A stretch of 5,502 nt of DNA from Actinomycetota bacterium (lineage in GTDB: Bacteria > Actinomycetota > Actinomycetes > S36-B12 > UBA10799), in NCBI GenBank assembly GCA_003452655.1, contig DMNR01000461.1:218-5719 (forward strand), in the 5' to 3' direction. Positions 1-5,502 of the stretch are shown in pieces. The position numbers and the translations under genes are program-made. The notes under the pieces are model-generated. The model made no database searches. It worked only from the letters and a program-made list of their open reading frames with translations, and had not been told where the DNA came from. Position 1 is the stretch's first letter. Each line of letters opens with the position of its first letter.

Positions 1-1
1 G

Positions 2-1129
2 CGCTGGGCGTTCTACATCAACATCCCTATCGCCATCGCCTCAGCGATCGCCGTCATAGCGACGATCCCGGAAACCAAAGTCGCGAACGTGGGCAAGATT
101 GACATCGTCGGCGTGCTGCTATCCGCAATTGGCCTCGGACTAATCGTGTTCGGACTCATTGAGGGCCAGGCGTACGGCTGGTGGACCGCCATCAACGATT
201 TCCAGCTTGGACCGATCAACCTCAATACCGGTGGCATGTCAGTCGTACCGTTCACCTTCCTCCTAGGCGTGGTGCTGCTCGTTCTGCTCGTTGCCTGGGA
301 ACTCCCCCGTACCCGCAACGGCAAGAGCACCTTGATCGACATTCCGTTGTTTGGAATCCGCCGCTACGGATTCGGAAACGTCGTCGCCCTCGTCGTCAGC
401 CTCGGCGAGTTCGGCATCCTCTTCGTTCTGCCGTTGTGGCTGCAAAGCGTCGCCGGACTCGACGCACTCACCACAGGTGCACTCATCGCGTTCCTCGCCG
501 TCGGAACGCTGCTCGCCGGTGGTGCCGCTCGCGGAGTGTCGGCTCGGCTCGGGGCGACCCAGGTCGTCCGGCTCGGAATGATCTTGGAGATCATCGGCAT
601 CATCGGCATCGGCTGGGGATTCAGCACGACCCGGTCCCCTTGGTGGCTCGTGATTCCGCTGATGATCTATGGCGCTGGCCTCGGCTTCGCCTCCGCGCAG
701 TTGACCAACGTGGTGCTGGCCGACGTACCGATGGAGAAGAGCGGGCAGGCGTCCGCGATGACCTCGACCTTCCGGCAGGTCGGATCGGCACTCGGTGCTG
801 CCGTCCTGGGTGCCGTGCTGTTTACCGGCCTCGGTGATGACCTCGGCAAGAAGCTCGACGACCTTCCACAGGTGTCGACTCAGCAGGCAGAACAGATCGT
901 CAACAGCGTCCAAGGCAGCGCCGGGCAGTCAATTGTGGCCATGGAGAAGAATCCTGCGTTCGCACCGATCGTCACCGACGCCAAGGAGGCCTACACCGAC
1001 TCCGCGAAGCTCACTGCGCTCGTAGCAGCAATCTTCGTGTTCTTCGGCTTGATGGCGTCCCTCGGTCTGCCGAAGGACTCCGTCGCCGACGACACGTCGG
1101 CGGCCGAAGATCTGCCCGTCGCCGATTAG
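2..1129 (+). CDS. DHA2-family (EmrB/QacA-like) MFS drug efflux transporter, C-terminal part, 5' end outside window
   Basis: This is an inner-membrane proton-coupled exporter of the 14-helix DHA2 class, which typically expels drugs, dyes or antibiotics. The open frame runs from base 2, so 375 residues are visible and the start lies off the left edge. It opens with RWAFYINIPI, the loop-to-helix signature of DHA2 pumps just after the motif C helix (normally WRWxFxINxPIG). Hydrophobic helices follow at about residues 8-22, 33-55 and 81-100, then a further series to the C-terminus, ending with one at about 338-358 and a short acidic tail. The stretch GLGFASAQLTNVVLADVP followed by SGQASAMTSTFRQVGSALGA is the conserved late-helix region of this family. 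A shorter reading from GTG at 89 would cut into the fold and is not a real start. YjbQ follows after 8 bp. The substrate cannot be told from sequence. Confidence 0.93.
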   Translation, partial: RWAFYINIPIAIASAIAVIATIPETKVANVGKIDIVGVLLSAIGLGLIVFGLIEGQAYGWWTAINDFQLGPINLNTGGMSVVPFTFLLGVVLLVLLVAWELPRTRNGKSTLIDIPLFGIRRYGFGNVVALVVSLGEFGILFVLPLWLQSVAGLDALTTGALIAFLAVGTLLAGGAARGVSARLGATQVVRLGMILEIIGIIGIGWGFSTTRSPWWLVIPLMIYGAGLGFASAQLTNVVLADVPMEKSGQASAMTSTFRQVGSALGAAVLGAVLFTGLGDDLGKKLDDLPQVSTQQAEQIVNSVQGSAGQSIVAMEKNPAFAPIVTDAKEAYTDSAKLTALVAAIFVFFGLMASLGLPKDSVADDTSAAEDLPVAD

Positions 1130-1137
1130 GCATCACC

Positions 1138-1539
1138 ATGGAATCAACTGAGCTCGCCGTGACTACAGGCAATCGGCTCGTGACTGACCTTACAAACGAA
1201 ATCGCTCGCTTCTGCGCCGACGCTGGCGATGGCTTGGTCAACGTCTTCGTGCCACATGCCACGGCAGGCGTCGCAATCATTGAAACTGGGTCTGGCACTG
1301 AACCCGATCTGGAGCTCGCACTTGAGGGTCTGCTGCCGACGAAGGACATCTATCGTCACCGGCACGGGAGCCTCGGGCACGGGCGTGACCACGTCATGCC
1401 CGCATTTATCAGTCCGTCAGTTTCGATCCCGGTCATCAACGGCAGGTTGGCGCTGGGCACATGGCAGAGCGTGGTGCTGGTGGACCCCAACGGCGACAAC
1501 CCTCAGCGACAAGTGCGCATCAGCTTCCTTGCGGGTTGA
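1138..1539 (+). CDS. YjbQ / UPF0047 family protein (secondary thiamine-phosphate synthase-like)
   Basis: A complete 133-residue soluble protein, the normal length for the YjbQ family. Members have a compact beta-rich fold; E. coli YjbQ shows weak thiamine-phosphate synthase activity, but the true role of the family is unsettled. Visible family marks are VPHATAGVAIIE at 38-49 (His40, matching the usual HTTA-type motif), a GHGRDHVMPAF segment at 80-90 with His81 and His85, and the C-terminal signature SVSIPVINGRLALGTWQSVVLVD at about 94-116. The ATG at 1138 gives the expected N-terminus. The upstream Shine-Dalgarno is weak (TTAGG overlapping the transporter stop, about 7 nt before the ATG), so translation is probably coupled to the transporter, whose stop is 8 bp away. 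The family assignment is firm. The physiological substrate is unknown, and the link to the pump is inferred from spacing only. Confidence 0.92.
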   Translation: MESTELAVTTGNRLVTDLTNEIARFCADAGDGLVNVFVPHATAGVAIIETGSGTEPDLELALEGLLPTKDIYRHRHGSLGHGRDHVMPAFISPSVSIPVINGRLALGTWQSVVLVDPNGDNPQRQVRISFLAG

Positions 1540-1570
1540 CCCGTCTCAGTGGCCGAGTCTCACCCGGCGA

Positions 1571-2506
1571 CTAGATCGGGAAACTTGTCTCGGTGATCTC
1601 CTCGGACAGCTCCCACAGTCGGGCGGCCGTCTTAGGGTCACGTCCGGGGCCAAACACGGAGATGATCTCGGCGCTGCCACGAATCTGGCCGAGTGATCCC
1701 GGTCCGACGAACCCACCCGTTCGAACTTTGGTGTCCGTGGCGGCTCGAATTGATGGGTTGGCAGCCGCCTTCGGTGACTGAAAAACGATCTTCCCAAAGC
1801 CATCAACGATTGGAACGGCGAATCCCAGACTACGTTCGCGGAGTTGGCGGTTGAATAGGTTCGTAGAGCTCACACCGGGGTGAGCCGCGACAGAGACGAG
1901 GGGCACCTTTGCGGCAGTCGCTCGGCGGGCGAGTTCCTGTGAGAACAACAAGGTCGCCTGCTTGGTGTTCTGGTACACCGGGAACGGGTGATACGGCTGC
2001 GGGTCGACTAGGTCATCCCGTGTCATGTCCGCTCCGAGTGATCCGCTTCGGGCGGCAAGGCTCGAGAGCGACACCGCACGAGGGGCGGTCGCGGCGGTCA
2101 GCAGCGGCCATAGCTGCGCCACGAGCGCGAAGTGACCCAGGTGGTTCGTACCCATCTGAAGCTCAAAGCCTTGTGCAGTTGAACGACGCGGTCCACCCAT
2201 CACACCCGCGTTGTTCACGAGGATGTCGACCTTGTCGAGATCCGTATTCAGGCTGGTGGCGAACTGTGCAACCGAATCAAGATCGGCCAAGTCCAGGGTT
2301 CTCAGTTCAACGTCGCCCGTGGCACCTGCTGAGACCTCGTTAAAGGGCTTCTGTGACCGCGCTTCGTCGCGGCACGCCATGATGACGTCTGCGCCATGAC
2401 GGGCCAGCGCGAGAGCAGTGTGGAAGCCGACCCCGGAATTAGCGCCCGTCACCACCGCCGTGGTTCCGGTCAAATCTCCGATGTCATTCTCATTCCAACT
2501 GCCCAT
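1571..2506 (-). CDS. Short-chain dehydrogenase/reductase, retinol-dehydrogenase / protochlorophyllide-reductase-like
   Basis: A complete 311-residue NAD(P)-dependent oxidoreductase with a Rossmann fold, presumably cytoplasmic. Landmarks in order: cofactor motif TGANSGVG at 20-27, Asp72 in the TLDLAD segment, NNAG at 98-101, Asn121 in GTNHLGHF, the catalytic serine in VSLSS (148/149), catalytic YQNTK (Tyr178, Lys182), and HPGVSSTNL at 209-217. The late segment around 265-276 (GGFVGPGSLGQIRG) resembles the GPxGxxxxRG region of the retinol-dehydrogenase-like group common in actinobacteria. I place the start at the ATG at 2506: MGSWNENDIGDLTG matches the usual short lead-in before the first beta strand. 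A TTG at 2524 would add only six atypical residues (MDWTCL). Neither start has a good Shine-Dalgarno. The gene is convergent with YjbQ (31-bp gap) and divergent from the MDR gene. The catalytic set is intact; the substrate is not predictable. Confidence 0.93.
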   Translation of the reverse strand: MGSWNENDIGDLTGTTAVVTGANSGVGFHTALALARHGADVIMACRDEARSQKPFNEVSAGATGDVELRTLDLADLDSVAQFATSLNTDLDKVDILVNNAGVMGGPRRSTAQGFELQMGTNHLGHFALVAQLWPLLTAATAPRAVSLSSLAARSGSLGADMTRDDLVDPQPYHPFPVYQNTKQATLLFSQELARRATAAKVPLVSVAAHPGVSSTNLFNRQLRERSLGFAVPIVDGFGKIVFQSPKAAANPSIRAATDTKVRTGGFVGPGSLGQIRGSAEIISVFGPGRDPKTAARLWELSEEITETSFPI

Positions 2507-2591
2507 GAGGCAAGTCCAATCCAAGCGGCTTTAGGGTGGGTCTGCGCCAGTCTGGCGTACTCACGCTGTCTAGTCGTCAGGAGCGTCACTC
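2507..2591. promoter_or_regulatory. Divergent intergenic control region of SDR and MDR genes, with a palindromic candidate operator
   Basis: This 85-bp gap lies between the start codons of two divergently read oxidoreductase genes and must hold both promoters unless the transcripts overlap. At 2545-2557 there is a perfect inverted repeat, CGCCAG-T-CTGGCG (6-bp arms, 1-bp centre), close to the middle of the gap. Such a site is compatible with binding of a dimeric regulator such as a TetR- or MarR-type repressor. No regulator gene lies in the window, and I see no convincing -35/-10 pair on either strand. The operator role is therefore an inference from symmetry and position. Confidence 0.45.
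2579..2583 (+). promoter_or_regulatory. Shine-Dalgarno site of the MDR gene
   Basis: AGGAG lies 8 nt before the ATG at 2592. It supports that ATG as the true start and marks the MDR gene as the well-translated arm of the divergent pair, because the SDR gene has no comparable site. Confidence 0.75.
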
Positions 2592-3548
2592 ATGCGAGCG
2601 ATTCAGATCACCGAATTCGGTGGCCCCGAGGTGTTGAACCTCGCTGATGTGCCGGAACCCATCGTCGGCGACGGCCAGTTGTTGATCGAGGTCAGCCGGG
2701 CAGGCGTCAACTATGCCGACACACATCAGGCCGAAAACTCCTACCTTTCGGAAACCACGCTGCCGGTGATCCCGGGTGGCGAGGTTGTGGGCACTACCGC
2801 AGATGGTCGTCGCGTGGTCGCGTTGCTCGCTAGCGGCGGCTACGCGGAGCGGGCAGTGGCGTCTGCCTACACCACGTACGACGTCCCCGAGTCGATTGAT
2901 GATGTGTCAGCCCTGGCGATGATCGTTCAGGGCACGACTGCATGGCTGCTCCTTCGCCGATCCACGCACATGTCAGCCGGGGAATCCGTCGTCGTTCATG
3001 CCGCTGCCGGTGGAGTCGGTTCGATCGCCGTGCAATTGGCGAAAGCGTGGGGCGCCGGTCGGGTGATCGCAACCGCCAGTTCTCCGGAGAAACGAGAACT
3101 AGCCATCAGCCTTGGTGCGGACGTGGCGATCGATTCCCGCGCGGAAGACATGACTGCGGCGATTCGTGAAGCGAACGGCGGAAATCGTGTCGATGTCATT
3201 CTCGACATGACGGGCGGGCGAATTACCGATGAGAGCGTCAATGCGCTCGCGCCATTCGGGCGGCTCGGCTTTTACGGTCAGGCAAGCCGCGAGGCACCCA
3301 AGCCGATTTCACCAACGAATCTGCTTGTGCACTCAACAACGATTGCGGGGATGTGGTTACCGCACGCATTTCGCCTTCCCGGAAATGTCGTTGGCCAAGC
3401 GATGTCGGAACTCTTCGAACTATCAATCGATGACCAACTTCAAGTGGTCGCCGGCGGCGAATACGCCCTTGCCGACGCACGCAAGGCGCACGAGGCCCTG
3501 CGGTCGCGTGGCACGACCGGAAAGCTTGTGCTCAACCCATCGCTGTAA
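2592..3548 (+). CDS. Zinc-free MDR oxidoreductase, NADPH:quinone reductase-like
   Basis: A complete 318-residue medium-chain dehydrogenase/reductase of the quinone oxidoreductase branch, which reduces quinones or other activated carbonyl/alkene compounds with NADPH in the cytoplasm. The N-terminal GroES-like catalytic domain covers about 1-110 and includes MRAIQITEFGGPEVL and RAGVNYADTHQ (37-46). The cofactor domain begins near QGTTAWLLL (113-121) and carries HAAAGGVGSIAVQLAK (136-151), the NADPH-binding turn. The C-terminus GTTGKLVL (307-314) is typical. The protein has no cysteine at all, and GGEVVG (62-67) replaces the GHE zinc-ligand motif of alcohol dehydrogenases, so a zinc-dependent alcohol dehydrogenase is excluded. 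The ATG is backed by AGGAG at 2579-2583. It is divergent from the SDR and convergent with DUF1801 (15-bp gap). The exact substrate could be a quinone, enone or acryloyl-type compound. Confidence 0.94.
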   Translation: MRAIQITEFGGPEVLNLADVPEPIVGDGQLLIEVSRAGVNYADTHQAENSYLSETTLPVIPGGEVVGTTADGRRVVALLASGGYAERAVASAYTTYDVPESIDDVSALAMIVQGTTAWLLLRRSTHMSAGESVVVHAAAGGVGSIAVQLAKAWGAGRVIATASSPEKRELAISLGADVAIDSRAEDMTAAIREANGGNRVDVILDMTGGRITDESVNALAPFGRLGFYGQASREAPKPISPTNLLVHSTTIAGMWLPHAFRLPGNVVGQAMSELFELSIDDQLQVVAGGEYALADARKAHEALRSRGTTGKLVLNPSL

Positions 3549-3583
3549 GTCTGCGGTCGAGCTTCATTCGCCTGCGGTCGCGT
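3497..3583. repeat. Short direct repeats of CTGCGGTCG around the MDR/DUF1801 convergent junction
   Basis: The 13-mer CCTGCGGTCGCGT occurs at 3497-3509 inside the MDR gene and again at 3571-3583 inside the end of the DUF1801 gene. Its 9-base core CTGCGGTCG occurs a third time at 3551-3559, just after the MDR stop, which is 21 bp from the core at 3572-3580. The copies fall in different reading contexts (ALRSRG on + in the MDR protein, YATAG on - in DUF1801), so shared protein sequence does not explain them. It may be a local duplication or chance in GC-rich DNA. Confidence 0.35.
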
Positions 3584-3971
3584 AGGCAACCTCGATGAGG
3601 TTGGCGAGCGCTGCCGGATCGACATCTTCCAGCTTCTTGACGTACAGGCAGCCCTTGCCTCGCGAGTAGGTGCCCAAGTCGGCCAGTTGATCGCTGAGCT
3701 GATCGAGGTCACAAGTCAGGTACAGCGACAGGCTTGCCTTGCGCGGCGAGAAGCCGACCCTCATCCAGTCAACCTTCTTGCCGTTGGCGTACGTCATCTC
3801 AGTCGCCCCGAATCCCACAATTGCTGGCCCCCACATCACTGGTTTCTCACCGGTGATGTCGGCCATCAGCTTGCAGAGCTCCTGTCCGTCTGCCCGACGC
3901 TTCGCGTTATCAACTGACGCCAGGAAGGCATCGACACTGCAATCGTTCGCCTTCGTCTTGATCTCCGCCAT
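3564..3971 (-). CDS. DUF1801 (YdhG-like) domain protein
   Basis: A complete 135-residue small soluble protein of the DUF1801 family, a frataxin-like fold with no settled general function (B. subtilis YdhG is the member linked to iron delivery). The family core is MWGPAIVGFG at 46-55, then TYANGKKVDWMRVGFSPRKASLSLYL at about 60-85, and the C-terminal KGCLYVKKLEDVDPAALANLI at 106-126. I choose the ATG at 3971 because a strong purine-rich Shine-Dalgarno (3979-3990) precedes it by 7 nt; extending upstream to 4007 would translate through that site and add a 12-residue tail (MLATIWGRRGSQ) with no family match. The gene is convergent with the MDR gene and divergent from the hydrolase. No iron-related gene is adjacent, so context adds no functional hint. 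Confidence 0.9.
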   Translation of the reverse strand: MAEIKTKANDCSVDAFLASVDNAKRRADGQELCKLMADITGEKPVMWGPAIVGFGATEMTYANGKKVDWMRVGFSPRKASLSLYLTCDLDQLSDQLADLGTYSRGKGCLYVKKLEDVDPAALANLIEVAYATAGE

Positions 3972-3978
3972 TTGTGAT

Positions 3979-3990
3979 CCTCTCCTCCCC
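3979..3990 (-). promoter_or_regulatory. Strong Shine-Dalgarno site of the DUF1801 gene
   Basis: On the minus strand this reads GGGGAGGAGAGG and ends 7 nt before the ATG at 3971. It decides that start against the longer in-frame reading beginning at 4007. Confidence 0.8.
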
Positions 3991-4014
3991 CAAATAGTTG
4001 CCAACAAGTGCCGT

Positions 4015-4020
4015 GGAGGT
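4015..4020 (+). promoter_or_regulatory. Candidate Shine-Dalgarno site of the alpha/beta hydrolase gene
   Basis: GGAGGT lies 12 nt before the GTG at 4033, a longer spacer than usual. No other standard in-frame start is better placed, and the next ATG (4060) has no purine-rich site upstream. This is the main support for the GTG start. Confidence 0.5.
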
Positions 4021-4032
4021 CAAGCTGTACAG

Positions 4033-5247
4033 GTGTTCAGCGATAATCCACTGTTTGAAATGTTCGCCCAACGTTCTCTGATTCGCGTCCGAGGAGGTGG
4101 TGTTGAGGTCGGCGAAATCATGACCGCGATTGGCGCCATCGCTGACGGCGGCACCGATGCCTGGGTGAGCACGTTCACAGACCTGGCGGCCAGGGTCTCA
4201 ACGCAAGGCGAGACCAGTGCTGCGGCAGGGCACCGAGTCAGCGCACGGGACTCATACTTGCGCGCTTCCACCTATTTTGATCTTGCCTACTGGCCAATCT
4301 ACGGCTCACCCGTGGATCCGCGACTGACCGCGGCCGCAGCGCGTGCCGACGAAGCATTTGCCAAAGCCATGGAGTTGGTCGACCACTATGCGCAATCCAT
4401 GGAGATCGAGGTCGAGGGGCTTGCGATGCCTGCCTGGTTCCTCGCTCCCGATTCCAGCGGCACTGCTCGCCGAACAATCATTCACACCAACGGATACGAC
4501 TCGAACGTCCACGAAATGTATTTCGCTCACGCGCTAGCCGCTCTAGATCGCGGTTGGAATGTGGTCTTGTTCGACGGTCCCGGGCAGGGACGCTGCTTGA
4601 TTCGGGACGGTGCGAGCTTGCGGCCAGATTGGGAGACCGTTGTAGGTCCCGTACTCGATGCGACCGCTGCCCGCGAGGACGTGGCCGAGGACTCAATCGT
4701 GCTCGCGGGTTGGAGCTTGGGTGGCTTCCTTGCCCCGCGGGCAGCTGCGACTCACGCCGACCGACTCGCCGCCCTCGTTGCTGATCCGGGCCAATGGGAC
4801 CAGCGCGACAACGTGGTCGGGATGCTGCCGCTCAGCGACGAAGAAAAGGCCGCTTTCCCCGATGTGGACCTCACCAAGCTCGATCCCATCCAGCAGTGGC
4901 TTGACTCGCCTGATGTTGATCCCGTGATGAAGTGGCGCATCGTGCAGCGTGGATTCTGGGTAAACGGTGTGCCGGACTTCGCCAGCTACGCGGTCGAGAT
5001 GTGCAGATTTGTGGTGTCCGACCGCGCCTCACGGATCACATGCCCAACAGTGGTCACTCGAGCACTTGCCGATCCCTTGGCGAAGAACGCCGACAAGCTG
5101 TTCGAGGCGATCGGCTCGTCGAAGAAGGTGCTCATCGAATTCACCGACGACGATGGCGCAGGCGGGCACTGCGAAACGCTGAACCGCTCGCTGTACCACC
5201 AGCGGGTTTACGACTGGCTGGACGACGTGGTGCCAGCAAGTCGCTAG
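4033..5247 (+). CDS. Alpha/beta hydrolase, FrsA / 2,6-dihydroxypseudooxynicotine hydrolase-like
   Basis: A complete 404-residue alpha/beta hydrolase with an N-terminal helical region, the architecture of the group that includes FrsA-like esterases and the C-C bond hydrolase of nicotine breakdown in Arthrobacter. The N-terminal part holds GHRVSARDSYLRASTYF (66-82), typical of the group. The core starts with the oxyanion region HTNGYDSNVHEMYF (151-164) and VVLFDGPGQG (177-186). The nucleophile is Ser228 in GWSLGG, the probable acid is Asp347 in ALADPLAKNAD, and the histidine is His379 in GGHCE, so the triad looks complete. No signal peptide is seen, so it is probably cytoplasmic. The frame stays open leftward to 3739, but that stretch is antisense to the DUF1801 gene. 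GTG at 4033 keeps the likely family segment FSDNPLFEMFAQRSL, and ATG at 4060 is the alternative (395 residues). Substrate unknown: it could cleave a C-C bond, an ester or another acyl bond. Confidence 0.9.
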   Translation: MFSDNPLFEMFAQRSLIRVRGGGVEVGEIMTAIGAIADGGTDAWVSTFTDLAARVSTQGETSAAAGHRVSARDSYLRASTYFDLAYWPIYGSPVDPRLTAAAARADEAFAKAMELVDHYAQSMEIEVEGLAMPAWFLAPDSSGTARRTIIHTNGYDSNVHEMYFAHALAALDRGWNVVLFDGPGQGRCLIRDGASLRPDWETVVGPVLDATAAREDVAEDSIVLAGWSLGGFLAPRAAATHADRLAALVADPGQWDQRDNVVGMLPLSDEEKAAFPDVDLTKLDPIQQWLDSPDVDPVMKWRIVQRGFWVNGVPDFASYAVEMCRFVVSDRASRITCPTVVTRALADPLAKNADKLFEAIGSSKKVLIEFTDDDGAGGHCETLNRSLYHQRVYDWLDDVVPASR

Positions 5248-5257
5248 GCGCAAGGCC

Positions 5258-5318
5258 CACCCGCAACGCGGGCGAACGGGTGAGATCAACTGGCCGAAAC
5301 TAGGCGGGTTGCCTCACC
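5258..5318 (+). other. Set of overlapping weak stems between the hydrolase and the last gene
   Basis: Just after the hydrolase stop, CCCGC-AAC-GCGGG (5260-5272) forms a small hairpin. CACCCG (5258-5263) can instead pair with CGGGTG (5277-5282), and GGTGAG (5279-5284) can pair with CTCACC (5313-5318), enclosing AGGC/GCCT (5302-5305 with 5311-5314). The first stem and the third both compete with the second. No T-run follows, so a classical intrinsic terminator is not supported. The structure may be a weak terminator, a leader structure of the next gene, or chance in GC-rich DNA. Confidence 0.3.
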
Positions 5319-5347
5319 ATTACGCCACTGACTCTCGTTGCGGGAAC

Positions 5348-5352
5348 GGAGG
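5348..5352 (+). promoter_or_regulatory. Shine-Dalgarno site of the right-edge gene
   Basis: GGAGG lies 6 nt before the ATG at 5359, near-ideal spacing. It is the best evidence that the short open frame running off the right edge is a real gene. Confidence 0.75.
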
Positions 5353-5358
5353 CTTCAC

Positions 5359-5502
5359 ATGGCTGATTCGTTACAGGTCGTTGATGTCACACCATTGACG
5401 CGACCCGTTCGATTTGCCACTCGTGAAGCTCTCTACGCCGCAAGCGCCAGCACCCTCTACCTCTCCGGTGCCTCTGATGCCGTCAGTAGTGTCTTGGCGA
5501 AG
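5359..5502 (+). CDS. Unrecognised protein, first 48 residues, 3' end outside window
   Basis: An ATG preceded by GGAGG at ideal spacing opens a frame that stays open to the window edge, giving 48 residues. It begins MADSLQVVDVTPLTRPVRF and continues with a mildly hydrophobic, Ala/Ser-rich stretch (EALYAASASTLYLSGASDAV, about 23-42). There is no typical signal peptide at the N-terminus, since the first 22 residues are polar, and no motif I can name. It lies 111 bp downstream of the hydrolase on the same strand, so it could share its transcript or have its own promoter. I do not recognise the family and propose no function. Confidence 0.7.
   Translation, partial: MADSLQVVDVTPLTRPVRFATREALYAASASTLYLSGASDAVSSVLAK

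Larger units (their letters stand above)
3972..4032. promoter_or_regulatory. 61-bp divergent intergenic region between DUF1801 and the alpha/beta hydrolase
   Basis: The gap between the two start codons holds a Shine-Dalgarno site for each gene, leaving only about 24 bp (3991-4014) between them. The hydrolase promoter therefore probably overlaps the 5' end of the DUF1801 gene, or the reverse. A short symmetric element, GTTG-C-CAAC, sits at 3997-4005. I cannot name a convincing -35/-10 pair. Confidence 0.4.

Noticed and set aside
181..913. Long overlapping open frames on both strands (218 residues on + at 181-837, 216 residues on - at 263-913) within the transporter
   Set aside because: Both are rich in Arg, Pro, His and Asp with no domain motifs, as expected for shadow frames of a GC-biased gene. 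The transporter frame has clear helices and family signatures.
1532..1570. Possible terminator after YjbQ (CGGG-TTGA-CCCG at 1532-1543)
   Set aside because: The stem is only 4 bp, overlaps the stop codon and is not followed by a T-run. The 31-bp convergent gap shows no other hairpin.
1909..2399. Plus-strand open frames of 144 and 62 residues antisense to the SDR gene
   Set aside because: Shadow frames without motifs or ribosome sites; the SDR on the other strand has its full catalytic motif set.
3739..4032. N-terminal extension of the hydrolase frame to 502 residues
   Set aside because: It is antisense to the DUF1801 gene, which has a strong ribosome site and family motifs. The extra residues show no alpha/beta-hydrolase feature.
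5255..5336. Possible tRNA on the minus strand (a stretch reading TGGCGTAATGGTGAGGC resembles a D-arm)
   Set aside because: No matching acceptor stem, no proper 5-bp anticodon stem, position 33 is not T, and no TTCGA-type T-arm.
1..5502. A defence, mobile or CRISPR-type system
   Set aside because: No transposase, integrase, nuclease, toxin-antitoxin, phage or repeat-spacer sequence was seen. All complete genes belong to common metabolic, transport or small conserved families.

Overview
The window looks like ordinary chromosome from a moderately GC-rich bacterium, most likely an actinobacterium. The basis is a strong preference for G or C at third codon positions, GTG/TTG-type alternative starts, and the style of the protein families: a DHA2-type efflux pump, a retinol-dehydrogenase-like SDR of the actinobacterial kind, a zinc-free quinone-oxidoreductase-like MDR, and an FrsA/pseudooxynicotine-hydrolase-like alpha/beta hydrolase. 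The lineage is inferred from style only; no rRNA or marker gene is present.

Layout, left to right. (1) Positions 2-1129, +: the C-terminal two thirds or so of a DHA2 major-facilitator drug transporter, entering from the left edge. (2) 1138-1539, +: a complete YjbQ/UPF0047 protein only 8 bp downstream, probably in the same transcript. (3) 1571-2506, -: a complete short-chain dehydrogenase, convergent with YjbQ. (4) 2592-3548, +: a complete NADPH:quinone-oxidoreductase-like MDR protein, divergent from the SDR across an 85-bp gap that holds a 13-bp palindrome and a good Shine-Dalgarno site. (5) 3564-3971, -: a complete DUF1801 protein, convergent with the MDR gene. (6) 4033-5247, +: a complete 404-residue alpha/beta hydrolase, divergent from DUF1801 across 61 bp and probably starting at GTG. 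(7) 5248-5358: a 111-bp spacer with several mutually exclusive weak stems. (8) 5359-5502, +: the first 48 codons of an unrecognised gene running off the right edge, with a clear ribosome binding site.

How the genes may work together. Strand alternates almost gene by gene, so apart from the pump-YjbQ pair (and possibly the hydrolase plus the last gene) this is not one operon. The SDR, the MDR and the hydrolase (whose family includes C-C bond hydrolases of N-heterocycle catabolism) could be parts of a small-molecule degradation or detoxification neighbourhood beside an efflux pump, but nothing in the sequence fixes a substrate. I find no CRISPR array, insertion sequence, toxin-antitoxin pair, RNA gene or phage gene, and no convincing undescribed system. 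The points most worth a second look are the divergent SDR/MDR control region, the pump-YjbQ linkage, the hydrolase start and substrate, and the unknown gene at the right edge.
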